DNA of 6,585 nt from Planctomycetota bacterium (GTDB taxonomy: Bacteria; Planctomycetota; Planctomycetia; Pirellulales; S012-138). The stretch covers positions 1-6,585 of the forward strand of contig JALSGI010000047.1 in the NCBI GenBank assembly GCA_026982835.1, read 5' to 3'. Positions within the stretch are counted from its first letter, which is position 1; each line of letters starts with the position of its first letter. Position numbers and translations under genes: made by a program. This document shows positions 1 through 5,526 of this stretch, in pieces. The notes under the pieces were generated by a model, which saw only the letters and a program-made list of their open reading frames with translations, did not search any database and was not told the DNA's origin.

Positions 1-74
1 CCCTGGTCTTCGTCGAAACGAAACGGTCCCTCCGGGCGCAAGATAGAGGAGGGCGGTGCGGCATTGGTTCCCAT
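1..74 (-). CDS. Possible N-terminus of a minus-strand gene cut by the left edge
   Basis: Reading leftward from an ATG at 74, the frame stays open to the window edge for 24 codons. It begins MGTNAAPPSSILRPEG and continues PFRFDEDQ. The composition looks like an ordinary protein start, and the direction matches the three genes to its right. The same frame is also open further upstream to an ATG at 197; that extension is rich in Arg and Pro and looks less protein-like, so I prefer the ATG at 74. The ribosome-binding site is weak: AAGGG lies only a few bases from the ATG. A sigma70-like promoter candidate lies upstream at 256-285. No family can be recognised from so few residues, and it may be chance in GC-rich DNA. 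Confidence 0.3.
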   Translation of the reverse strand, partial: MGTNAAPPSSILRPEGPFRFDEDQ

Positions 75-342
75 GGCCCTTTTTTCTGGAACAGGGGGCG
101 AGCAAGGCGTCCGCGGGCGGCGGAGCCGTCGTTTCACAGCTTGGACCCATCGGGAGAAAACCCCACCTGGCAAACGGCTCCGGATTTTCCGTGGCATGAC
201 CCTGGCTTGGTGCGGCGGAAGGAAAAGCGGCAGAGATAAACTCGAAGCGGGCAACCTTATAACATTCCCTGCTTTCGGCTGCCAAGCCCAATCATTCCCG
301 GACAGCCCTTTGATGCTAGCAGCCTGGGAGCAAGCCGTGGTT
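75..342. other. Region between the tauE-like gene and the left-edge frame
   Basis: I see no convincing complete gene in these 268 bases. Plus-strand frames crossing it are rich in Arg, Gly and Gln and run on as antisense through the next genes, which indicates shadows. The minus strand holds a promoter-like pair (listed separately). It also has a bulged GC-rich hairpin at 106-127, with arms GGC-TCCGC and GCGGA-GCC on the minus strand and no T run after it. A perfect 8-base palindrome TGCTAGCA lies at 314-321. No clear intrinsic terminator follows the tauE-like stop at 343. Confidence 0.5.
256..285 (-). promoter_or_regulatory. Candidate sigma70-like promoter facing left
   Basis: On the minus strand TTGGCA (285 to 280) and TATAAG (261 to 256) are separated by 18 bases. 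Each hexamer matches the sigma70 consensus at five of six positions. The expected start of transcription is near 249. It lies downstream of the tauE-like stop and points to the open frame entering the left edge, giving a leader of about 175 bases to the ATG at 74. It is supported by motif matching only. Confidence 0.38.
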
Positions 343-1065
343 TCAGTGCCACCCCGGCGTGCTGTGTTGCGGAGGGCACAGGGGACACCCCTGGGCCTGG
401 GCCGGGTGCAGCGATCCACTTATGCCCCGGGCCACGGCCAGCACCCCGACCACCAGCGTGGCCACGGCTGCCACCTGGAACAGCCGGTGCCGCCAGCGCC
501 AGGTGGCCAACTGCAGCCCACAGCCGCTGGCCAGCATGGCCGGCACGGTGCCCAGGCCGAAGGTGGCCATCACGGCCGCGGCCTGGAGCAGCTGGTGCGT
601 TCCGGCGGCCAGGGCCAGATAGGCATAGACCAGCCCGCAGGGCAAAAACCCAGTGAACACCCCGGCCAGGAAGCCGCTGCGGGCGTCCGCGCCGCGAAGC
701 AGCGACCCCAGCAGCCCGCCGCCCAGCAGGGCCAGCCCTCCGGCAGTGCCGCCCCGGCCGCTTCGCCACAGGTAGCCCACCGATTGCCAGATCAAAAGCC
801 CCCCGGCCAGCAAGCTGGCCCCAGCCGGCACCCAAAAGAACCACCGCCAGCGGTGGCTCAAGTACATGGCCGCCCCCGAGGCGAACACGCCCAGGGCCAC
901 GTAGGTGAACATCCGCCCCAAGCTGAAAGCAAGCTGCCGCCGCAGGTTGCCGCCCAAGGTGCAGCAGCCGCTGCCTACCAGCAGGGCCAGCGGGCCGCAC
1001 ATGCCCACGCAATGGGCCGAGCCCAAGAAGCTGCTTACCAGCACCAGCGGCAACAGTTTCCACAT
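343..1065 (-). CDS. TauE/SafE-like (cytochrome-biogenesis/UreH-type) membrane protein
   Basis: This 240-residue polytopic membrane protein has about six hydrophobic segments, roughly at residues 3-30, 46-69, 76-98, 131-155, 160-182 and 196-216. Two motifs place it in the TauE/SafE-like transmembrane family that resembles DsbD/UreH: GSAHCVGMCGP (residues 15-25) near the N-terminus, and GFLPCGLVY (139-147) opening the second half-repeat, followed by FGLGTVPAM (169-177). Family members are annotated as sulfite exporters or are linked to copper handling and cytochrome oxidase assembly; the substrate cannot be read from this sequence. Cys19, Cys23 and Cys143 sit in these motifs. The C-terminal tail carries an extra CPLC (227-230) with His234 and His240, a possible metal or redox site. 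The ATG at 1065 begins directly at the first membrane segment but has no clear Shine-Dalgarno. The gene starts 45 bases after sppA on the same strand and is probably co-transcribed with it. Confidence 0.85.
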   Translation of the reverse strand: MWKLLPLVLVSSFLGSAHCVGMCGPLALLVGSGCCTLGGNLRRQLAFSLGRMFTYVALGVFASGAAMYLSHRWRWFFWVPAGASLLAGGLLIWQSVGYLWRSGRGGTAGGLALLGGGLLGSLLRGADARSGFLAGVFTGFLPCGLVYAYLALAAGTHQLLQAAAVMATFGLGTVPAMLASGCGLQLATWRWRHRLFQVAAVATLVVGVLAVARGISGSLHPAQAQGCPLCPPQHSTPGWH

Positions 1066-1110
1066 GGAGTCGTTTTGCGTTTTGGTTGTCGGGTCGGTTT
1101 TTCCACGGGG

Positions 1111-2211
1111 CTAGGGGTTCCGCAGTCCGGTGATCCGCCCGGTGCTCACTCCCGGCAGCCAGGTGCACAGGTACCAGGCCCGCGGTGTGGCCGCCTGCAG
1201 CAGCTGTTGCAAGGGCTCCTGGCGGTGCAGCACCTGGGTGCCCAGCAGCTCCAGCAGTCCGAACGCCCCGCGGTACTCCACTACGTAGATCTGCTCGGTG
1301 CTCAGCCCGGCCAGTTCGGCGGCCCGGGCAATGGCGTCGTCCAGGTACCCTTGTCGATCCACCAGCTTGAGCTGGATGGCCTGGGCAGAGGTGTAAATCT
1401 GCCCGGTGGCCAGCTTGTCCAGTTCCTGGGGCTTGAGCTGAGGTCGGCCGGAGAGGACCACGCGTTTGAACTGGGCAAAGGCATCGTCCACCAGCCCTTG
1501 CAGGATGTTGCGTTCCTCGGGCGTCAGGTCGCTGAAGAAGTCGCCCATCTTCTTCAGCGGATGGCTGACGATGGAATCTTCCTGGACGCCGATTTTTTGG
1601 GCCAGCTGGGCCATGTTGTAGCGGGGGATGATCACCCCGATGGAGCCGGTCCAGGTGGTCGGTTCGGCGTAGATGCTTTGCGGGGTGTCTTCCACGGCCA
1701 TGGCCACGTAGTAGCCGCCGGAAGCGGCCAGGGCTCCCATACTCACCACCAGCGGCAGCGGTTCGTTTTCGCGGGAGTGACGCATTTCTTTCAGGGCTTG
1801 CAGGATGGCGTCGCTGCCGGCGATGGTTCCCCCGGGAGAGTTGATCCGCAGGACCACGGCCCGTACCGACTTGTCCCGGATCACCCGCTCCGCCTGGCGC
1901 ACGACGCTGGTGCCGTCCAGGATGGTCCCCTGAACATGGATGATGACGATCTTCTGAGTGCCCTTGTACCGGTAGGGCTTGTAGCGTTTTTCCTGAATGG
2001 GCGCTGCCTCCACCTGGCCCAAGGACGCAACCGCCGAGGCAAACATCAGGCACAGGCAGCCGAAGAACACCACCGGCACGAAGACGGCCAGCAGCACCCA
2101 CAGCCAGCCCAGCCGCGACGGCTGAGGCGGCGGATACGGCGGATACGGCGGGGGGTAGGGCTGAGGAGGATACGATTGGGGTACAGGTTCCGGGGGCCTG
2201 GGCTCACTCAT
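1111..2211 (-). CDS. sppA: Signal peptide peptidase SppA, short single-domain S49 form
   Basis: This 366-residue membrane-anchored serine protease is predicted to degrade leftover signal peptides or damaged membrane proteins. Residues 3-32 are a Pro/Tyr/Gln-rich cytoplasmic tail. One membrane anchor follows at about 35-61, and then the S49 domain from about 85 to 315. Visible family motifs are INSPGG (123-128), ALAASGGYYVA (160-170) with the expected nucleophile Ser164, and TGSIGVI (188-194). The LKK at 219-221 lies before the conserved D-L-T-P-E-E-R segment, and Lys220 or Lys221 is the likely general base of the Ser-Lys dyad. The length fits the short, Bacillus-type SppA rather than the tandem 600-residue enterobacterial form. 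I chose the ATG at 2211 because AGGAG sits eight bases upstream. The frame extends to a TTG at 2274, but that adds an unconserved-looking polar stretch. The tauE-like gene follows after 45 bases, which suggests an operon. Confidence 0.87.
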   Translation of the reverse strand: MSEPRPPEPVPQSYPPQPYPPPYPPYPPPQPSRLGWLWVLLAVFVPVVFFGCLCLMFASAVASLGQVEAAPIQEKRYKPYRYKGTQKIVIIHVQGTILDGTSVVRQAERVIRDKSVRAVVLRINSPGGTIAGSDAILQALKEMRHSRENEPLPLVVSMGALAASGGYYVAMAVEDTPQSIYAEPTTWTGSIGVIIPRYNMAQLAQKIGVQEDSIVSHPLKKMGDFFSDLTPEERNILQGLVDDAFAQFKRVVLSGRPQLKPQELDKLATGQIYTSAQAIQLKLVDRQGYLDDAIARAAELAGLSTEQIYVVEYRGAFGLLELLGTQVLHRQEPLQQLLQAATPRAWYLCTWLPGVSTGRITGLRNP

Positions 2212-2219
2212 CAGGGAAG

Positions 2220-2224
2220 CTCCT
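2220..2224 (-). promoter_or_regulatory. Shine-Dalgarno of sppA
   Basis: AGGAG on the minus strand ends eight bases before the ATG at 2211. It decides the start in favour of 2211 over the upstream TTG at 2274, which has no comparable site. Confidence 0.7.
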
Positions 2225-2362
2225 GAACTGGAGTCGGCGCGATTCCCATTTGCCACATTGAACCGAAAGGACAAACCTATCCTAACCCCCCTAAGAGGAA
2301 ATCGAAACGGAGCAAAACGCCCCGGACAGGCAGCATCCTCCCGGAGGGAAAGAAATCCTCTC

Positions 2363-3607
2363 TCACACCCGGAAAAACAGCTTGTGCCGGTACAAGTACC
2401 AGCAGAAAAACCACAGCGTGCCCAACACCACCAGGGAACGGACCAGCGGCCCGTAGGTGCCCGCGAACGCCTCCGCCCCCAGATACACCTCCCAGCGGCG
2501 AGTCACCCAGGAGTGCATCAACTGCCCCATCATGTACATGGCCAGCGAATTGGCTCCCACCACCACCAGCGGATAGGCCCAGCGGCGCCACTGCAGCACC
2601 TCGGTGATCAGAAAGAAAGCGGCCAGAAACAGCAATACCCAGGCCCCGCTGAACAGGGTGAACGAGGGGGTCCAGATTCGCTTGATGATGGGACAGACGG
2701 TGTACCCGGCCCCCAGGCCTGCGGCCAGGCACAAGGCGGCTCCCAGCAGCAACAGCAGCAGTTTTCGCCGGTTGGAGTAGCGGCTGCGGACCAGGGTTCC
2801 GGCCAGCAGGCCCAGCAACATCGTGCCCATCGAGGGGACGAAGTTCAGCGTGGCGTACCCGCCGGGGTTGGGCGCTCCCAGCAGGCGGTGGTCGATGCTT
2901 TCGGGCAGATTGACCCCTTTGGCGAAGTGGAGGGCCACTTCATTTTTGACGGGCAGGTTTTCGATGCTAGCGGCCGCTTCGGCCGGCAGGGGCTCGCTGA
3001 CCGGCCAGGCCAGCATGGCCCAGCCGTATCCGCCCAGGATCGCCACCAGGGCCAGCACCTGCCAGAGGGGGCCGGCGAAGTAGAGCAACACGACGAAGAA
3101 ATAGCCCAGCCCGATCTGCGTCAGCACGTTGACCAGCAATCGCCCGCTGGGTTCCAGCCCGGTGTTCTTCGTCTGCAAAAACACCCCTAAGGCCACCAGC
3201 ACCAGCGAGCGCCACAAGGCGTGTCCCAGCAACCGCCCGGTGGAATCCCCCCGCGCCCGGCGCTTGGCGTAGGAAAAGGGAATGGCCACGCCCACCATGA
3301 ACATAAAAGCCGGCTGGATCAGGTCCCAGTAGGAGACTCCTACCACGCGGAACTGGCTGATCCAGGGAGGATGCTGGGTGTGGAAGGCCAGGTAGTTCCA
3401 TAGTGTGCCCCAGAAGGAGCCATCCCCCTGGGGCCAGTAGCCGAGGTTGCGAGCGGTTTCCATCAGCCCGAATCCCCCCGCGGCCAGCGTGACCATGATC
3501 AGCCCGCGGTAGGCGTCCAAAGCCACCAACCGCTTGGAAGGGTCGGGAGTGGTCGTGTTGACCGGTTCGGCCAGCGGGGGCGAAGAAGAGGAAGAAGATG
3601 AGGACAT
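2363..3607 (-). CDS. Heparan-alpha-glucosaminide N-acetyltransferase-like membrane protein (DUF5009)
   Basis: This 414-residue integral membrane protein has about ten hydrophobic segments. It resembles the HGSNAT/DUF5009 (COG4299) group, whose characterised animal member moves acetyl groups from cytoplasmic acetyl-CoA to terminal glucosamine across a membrane. Recognisable marks are RLVALDAYRG (26-35) before the first membrane segment and a short loop with AFHTQHPPW (74-82). SYWDLIQPAFMFMVGVAIPF (92-111) matches the family's D-L-x-x-P-x-F-x-F-x-V-G pattern. IKRIWTPSFTLFSG (308-321) and VGANSLAMYMMGQ (350-362) lie in the C-terminal half. His76 or His79 is a plausible catalytic histidine by position. 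The N-terminus has eight consecutive serines and then a Pro/Thr-rich linker. The ATG at 3607 has no clear Shine-Dalgarno. The gene is divergent from the Tat-exported oxidoreductase and lies 151 bases upstream of sppA, without a clear terminator between them. The true acceptor is unknown; a cell-surface or imported amino sugar is a guess from the family. Confidence 0.8.
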   Translation of the reverse strand: MSSSSSSSSPPLAEPVNTTTPDPSKRLVALDAYRGLIMVTLAAGGFGLMETARNLGYWPQGDGSFWGTLWNYLAFHTQHPPWISQFRVVGVSYWDLIQPAFMFMVGVAIPFSYAKRRARGDSTGRLLGHALWRSLVLVALGVFLQTKNTGLEPSGRLLVNVLTQIGLGYFFVVLLYFAGPLWQVLALVAILGGYGWAMLAWPVSEPLPAEAAASIENLPVKNEVALHFAKGVNLPESIDHRLLGAPNPGGYATLNFVPSMGTMLLGLLAGTLVRSRYSNRRKLLLLLLGAALCLAAGLGAGYTVCPIIKRIWTPSFTLFSGAWVLLFLAAFFLITEVLQWRRWAYPLVVVGANSLAMYMMGQLMHSWVTRRWEVYLGAEAFAGTYGPLVRSLVVLGTLWFFCWYLYRHKLFFRV

Positions 3608-3713
3608 CGGCGGTGTTTCCCAGGCAAGGCTTTTTTCGGACTCCGCGCCGGAGAGCTTTCCCGCAAGGCCGCTTCACAGGGGAAAACTCCCGCGGCCACT
3701 CCGGCGGGTTTTT

Positions 3714-3719
3714 ATTGTA
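3714..3719 (-). promoter_or_regulatory. Weak -10 candidate for the DUF5009 gene
   Basis: TACAAT on the minus strand matches five of six bases of the -10 consensus and lies about 107 bases before the ATG at 3607. I see no convincing -35 at the right distance. It is one of few AT-rich spots in the divergent region, which is the main reason to list it. Confidence 0.2.
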
Positions 3720-3748
3720 CCTGCCCCAGGGACCGAAAGCACGAATTC

Positions 3749-3762
3749 CTGGCCACCGCCAG
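3749..3762. repeat. Perfect inverted repeat CTGGC-N4-GCCAG, possible operator
   Basis: CTGGC (3749-3753) and GCCAG (3758-3762) flank CACC. The site lies 11 bases upstream of the candidate -35 of the rightward gene and between the two divergent starts, where a dimeric regulator could sit. The CTGGCC/GGCCAG word is very common in the coding DNA here because of Leu-Ala codons, so chance is a real alternative. Confidence 0.3.
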
Positions 3763-3772
3763 CACAAACTGT

Positions 3773-3802
3773 TTGCCCTCCTTCCGGCCCCCGGCCTATA
3801 CT
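3773..3802 (+). promoter_or_regulatory. Candidate sigma70-like promoter for the Gfo/Idh/MocA gene
   Basis: TTGCCC (3773-3778, four of six consensus bases) and TATACT (3797-3802, five of six) are 18 bases apart. Transcription would begin near 3809 and give a leader of about 90 bases before the ATG at 3901. An ACTGGC direct repeat (3800-3805 and 3810-3815, ten bases apart) overlaps the -10 and start region. Confidence 0.42.
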
Positions 3803-3805
3803 GGC

Positions 3806-3837
3806 ACCAACTGGCCGAAGGGGCCAGGGTGGTTTTT
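3806..3837 (+). promoter_or_regulatory. Terminator-like hairpin in the oxidoreductase leader, possible attenuator
   Basis: ACCA (3806-3809) and CTGGCC (3811-3816) pair with GGCCAG (3822-3827) and TGGT (3830-3833) around a GAAGG loop, with a one-by-two internal loop. TTTT follows at 3834-3837. No plus-strand gene lies upstream, so it is not an ordinary gene-end terminator. It lies just after the candidate promoter and about 60 bases before the coding start. It could be an attenuator, a protein-binding site or a chance fold. Confidence 0.35.
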
Positions 3838-3888
3838 GCACTGCGCATCTGGTTGCAGAAAACAACAGAATCCTTCGTCCCCTGCTTC

Positions 3889-3893
3889 AGGAG
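3889..3893 (+). promoter_or_regulatory. Shine-Dalgarno of the Gfo/Idh/MocA gene
   Basis: AGGAG lies seven bases before the ATG at 3901. Together with the Tat signal that begins right after that ATG, it rules out the open in-frame extension that reaches back to 3598. Confidence 0.75.
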
Positions 3894-3900
3894 AAATGCC

Positions 3901-5232
3901 ATGACCGTACCAAGAACGACTCGTCGTCGGTTTTTGCAGTCGGCCGCGCTGGCCGGGGTGGGCTATTGGAGCTTTGGGGCCGGGGCCGCTTGGGGGGCCA
4001 GCCGCTGGGTGAACGAGAAGCTGGCCATCGGGGTGATCGGTGCCGGGGGCAAGGGCTACTCGGACATGATGGGCGTGGCACGCACCGAACACATCGTGGC
4101 CATCTGCGACGTGGATCGCCAGCGGGCCGATCGGGCCGTGAAAGCCCGACCCAAGGCCAAGTACTACTACGACTTCCGCAAGATGCTGGAGCAGGAAAAG
4201 CTCGACGCGGTCACCATCTCCACTCCCGATCACATGCACGCCCCCGCAGCCGTGATGGCCATGAATCTGGGCCTGCACGTCTATGTGCAAAAGCCGCTGA
4301 CGCACAACGTGGCCGAGGCCCGGCAACTGCTCCTGCTGGCCCGAAAGAAAAAAGTGGCCACCATCATGGGCAACCAGGGCACCTCGATGAACGGGTTCCG
4401 CCGCGGGGTGGAAGTGATCCGCTCCGGGGTGCTGGGCAAGGTGAAGTCGGTGCACGTGTGGACCAACCGGCCGGGGCGGTTCTGGAAACAGGGACTGCGC
4501 CGCCCGGACCGCTCCGACCCGGTGCCGGAATACCTCAAGTGGAACCTCTGGCTGGGCGTGGCTCCCGAGCGGCCTTATGTCAAGGGGCTGTATCACCCGT
4601 TCAACTGGCGCGGGTGGTGGGACTTCGGCACCGGGGCCCTGGGCGACATGGCCTGCCACACGATGAACCTGGTTTACATGGGCCTGCAGTTGGGTGCCCC
4701 GGACTGGGTCGAGGCCAAAAGCGACGGCGGCACCGAGGAGAGCCCCCCGCTGTGGTCCACCATCACCTACCACTTCCCCGACGACGGCAAGCGTGGGGAA
4801 GTCACGCTGGTGTGGTACGACGGCCACAAAGACGGCAAGCCGAACATGCCTCCGCCATCGGTGGCCCCGGGCGTGCCGATTCCGCGCACCGGCTCGATGA
4901 TCGTGGGCACCGAGGGGGTGCTGGTTTCAGCCAGCGACTACGGCGGCACTTACAAGCTCTACCCGGAGGCGAAGTTCGCCGGCTACAAGCCCCCTGAGCC
5001 CACGCTCCCGCGTGCCCCCGGCCACTACCAGGAGTGGCTCATCGCCTGCAAAGGCGGCCCGCAGGCCCTGGGCAGCTTCGAGTACGCCTGTCCCTTGACC
5101 GAAACGGTGCTGCTGGGCAACGTGGCCGTCCGCGCTGGGAAGCGCATCCACTGGGACAGCAAGAAGTTGCAAGTGACCAACCTGCCGGAGGCCAACCAGT
5201 TCGTCAGCCGCACCTATCGCAAGGACTGGTAG
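3901..5232 (+). CDS. Tat-exported Gfo/Idh/MocA-family oxidoreductase
   Basis: This 443-residue protein is a predicted NAD(P)-dependent sugar or polyol-type dehydrogenase. Residues 1-33 form a twin-arginine signal: TRRRFLQ (7-13) matches the S/T-R-R-x-F-L-K pattern, then a hydrophobic stretch ends near AWGAS (30-34). The protein is probably exported already folded with its cofactor. The Rossmann fold starts at KLAIGVIGAGGKG (40-52), with Asp70 in AICDVD (67-72) at the end of the second strand. STPDHMHAPAA (107-117) and VQKPLTHN (129-136) follow. QKP replaces the classic EKP; Lys131 is the usual active-site lysine. GDMACHTMN (248-256) supplies the conserved Asp249 and His253 of the C-terminal domain. 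The substrate cannot be assigned. Planctomycetes carry many exported paralogues of this type. The gene stands alone between a divergent region and a strong terminator at 5293. Confidence 0.92.
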   Translation: MTVPRTTRRRFLQSAALAGVGYWSFGAGAAWGASRWVNEKLAIGVIGAGGKGYSDMMGVARTEHIVAICDVDRQRADRAVKARPKAKYYYDFRKMLEQEKLDAVTISTPDHMHAPAAVMAMNLGLHVYVQKPLTHNVAEARQLLLLARKKKVATIMGNQGTSMNGFRRGVEVIRSGVLGKVKSVHVWTNRPGRFWKQGLRRPDRSDPVPEYLKWNLWLGVAPERPYVKGLYHPFNWRGWWDFGTGALGDMACHTMNLVYMGLQLGAPDWVEAKSDGGTEESPPLWSTITYHFPDDGKRGEVTLVWYDGHKDGKPNMPPPSVAPGVPIPRTGSMIVGTEGVLVSASDYGGTYKLYPEAKFAGYKPPEPTLPRAPGHYQEWLIACKGGPQALGSFEYACPLTETVLLGNVAVRAGKRIHWDSKKLQVTNLPEANQFVSRTYRKDW

Positions 5233-5247
5233 GGGACAAGTTCCCGC

Positions 5248-5271
5248 CTTGCTTGCCAAAAAAGGCGCAAG
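5248..5271 (+). other. Bulged hairpin just after the oxidoreductase stop
   Basis: CTTGC (5248-5252) and GCC (5255-5257) pair with GGC (5264-5266) and GCAAG (5267-5271), with a two-base bulge and an A6 loop. No T run follows, so by itself it is not an intrinsic terminator. It may stabilise the 3' end ahead of the stronger structure at 5293. Confidence 0.35.
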
Positions 5272-5292
5272 CCCCCTTGGACAAGCCGCCCC

Positions 5293-5325
5293 AACCGGCC
5301 CTCCCCCAGCGGGGGGCCGGTTTTT
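5293..5325 (+). terminator. Strong intrinsic terminator after the Gfo/Idh/MocA gene
   Basis: AACCGGCCCTCC (5293-5304) pairs with GGGGGGCCGGTT (5311-5322) over a six-base loop, giving a 12-base stem with one T-G wobble. The T run spans 5321-5325. It lies 61 bases after the stop codon and separates the oxidoreductase from cysK, so cysK should have its own promoter. Confidence 0.85.
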
Positions 5326-5526
5326 GCATGGGATTTTTTCAAACTGCTATATCCGCTGCCGCCGGCAATTTTTATATTTGGAGCAGGATTTCGGCAAACT
5401 GGGTATTTTGGACGATCCGAGTTCCAGATCCCAGGGCCCCAAGGGATCCGACAACGGCTCCGCCTTGCCTCGGGTCTCTCCTTGGCGACGGAAGAGGGAT
5501 GTTCCATCAACACGAGGGTCGTTCCC
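5326..5526 (+). promoter_or_regulatory. cysK upstream/leader region with AT-rich pocket and hairpin
   Basis: The stretch begins with an AT-rich pocket (about 5331-5385), which must hold the cysK promoter if the upstream terminator works. TATATC near 5348 and TATATT near 5374 are possible -10 boxes, but neither has a good -35. A hairpin with arms GATCCC (5427-5432) and GGGATC (5443-5448) follows, and GATCCGA is repeated directly at 5414-5420 and 5445-5451. I looked for a SAM riboswitch core and did not recognise one. A 75-codon open frame from 5328 overlaps the cysK start but has no ribosome-binding site. Confidence 0.4.
5514..5518 (+). promoter_or_regulatory. Shine-Dalgarno of cysK
   Basis: GAGGG lies eight bases before the ATG at 5527. 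This supports that start over the in-frame TTG at 5482, which would add 15 residues ahead of the normal family N-terminus. Confidence 0.6.

Noticed and set aside
75..342. tRNA or other structured RNA gene between the tauE-like gene and the left edge
   Set aside because: No cloverleaf, T-loop consensus or CCA end could be found on either strand.
257..2101. A 614-codon minus-strand open frame in another frame over sppA and the tauE-like gene
   Set aside because: It overlaps both real genes on the same strand, is Arg/Gly/Pro-rich and shows no domain; a GC-bias shadow.
64..2226. A 720-codon plus-strand open frame covering the whole tauE-sppA region
   Set aside because: It is antisense to two genes with clear family motifs. 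Its product is a low-complexity Gln/Pro/Gly/His-rich chain without recognisable domains, as expected from the third-position GC bias of the true genes.
3687..3715. Plus-strand terminator CCCGC/GCGGG followed by TTTTT in the divergent region
   Set aside because: The stem is only five pairs with a ten-base loop and no plus-strand gene ends before it.
3598..3900. An in-frame 101-codon N-terminal extension of the oxidoreductase
   Set aside because: The Tat signal must be at the N-terminus, and AGGAG at 3889-3893 marks the ATG at 3901. The extension is unlike any part of the family.
2967..3902. A 311-codon minus-strand frame across the divergent region and the DUF5009 N-terminus
   Set aside because: It is out of frame with the recognisable acetyltransferase-like protein and lacks family motifs.
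5330..5526. SAM or other riboswitch before cysK
   Set aside because: I could not find the conserved core elements of a SAM riboswitch, and there is no terminator-like fold with a T run next to the cysK start.
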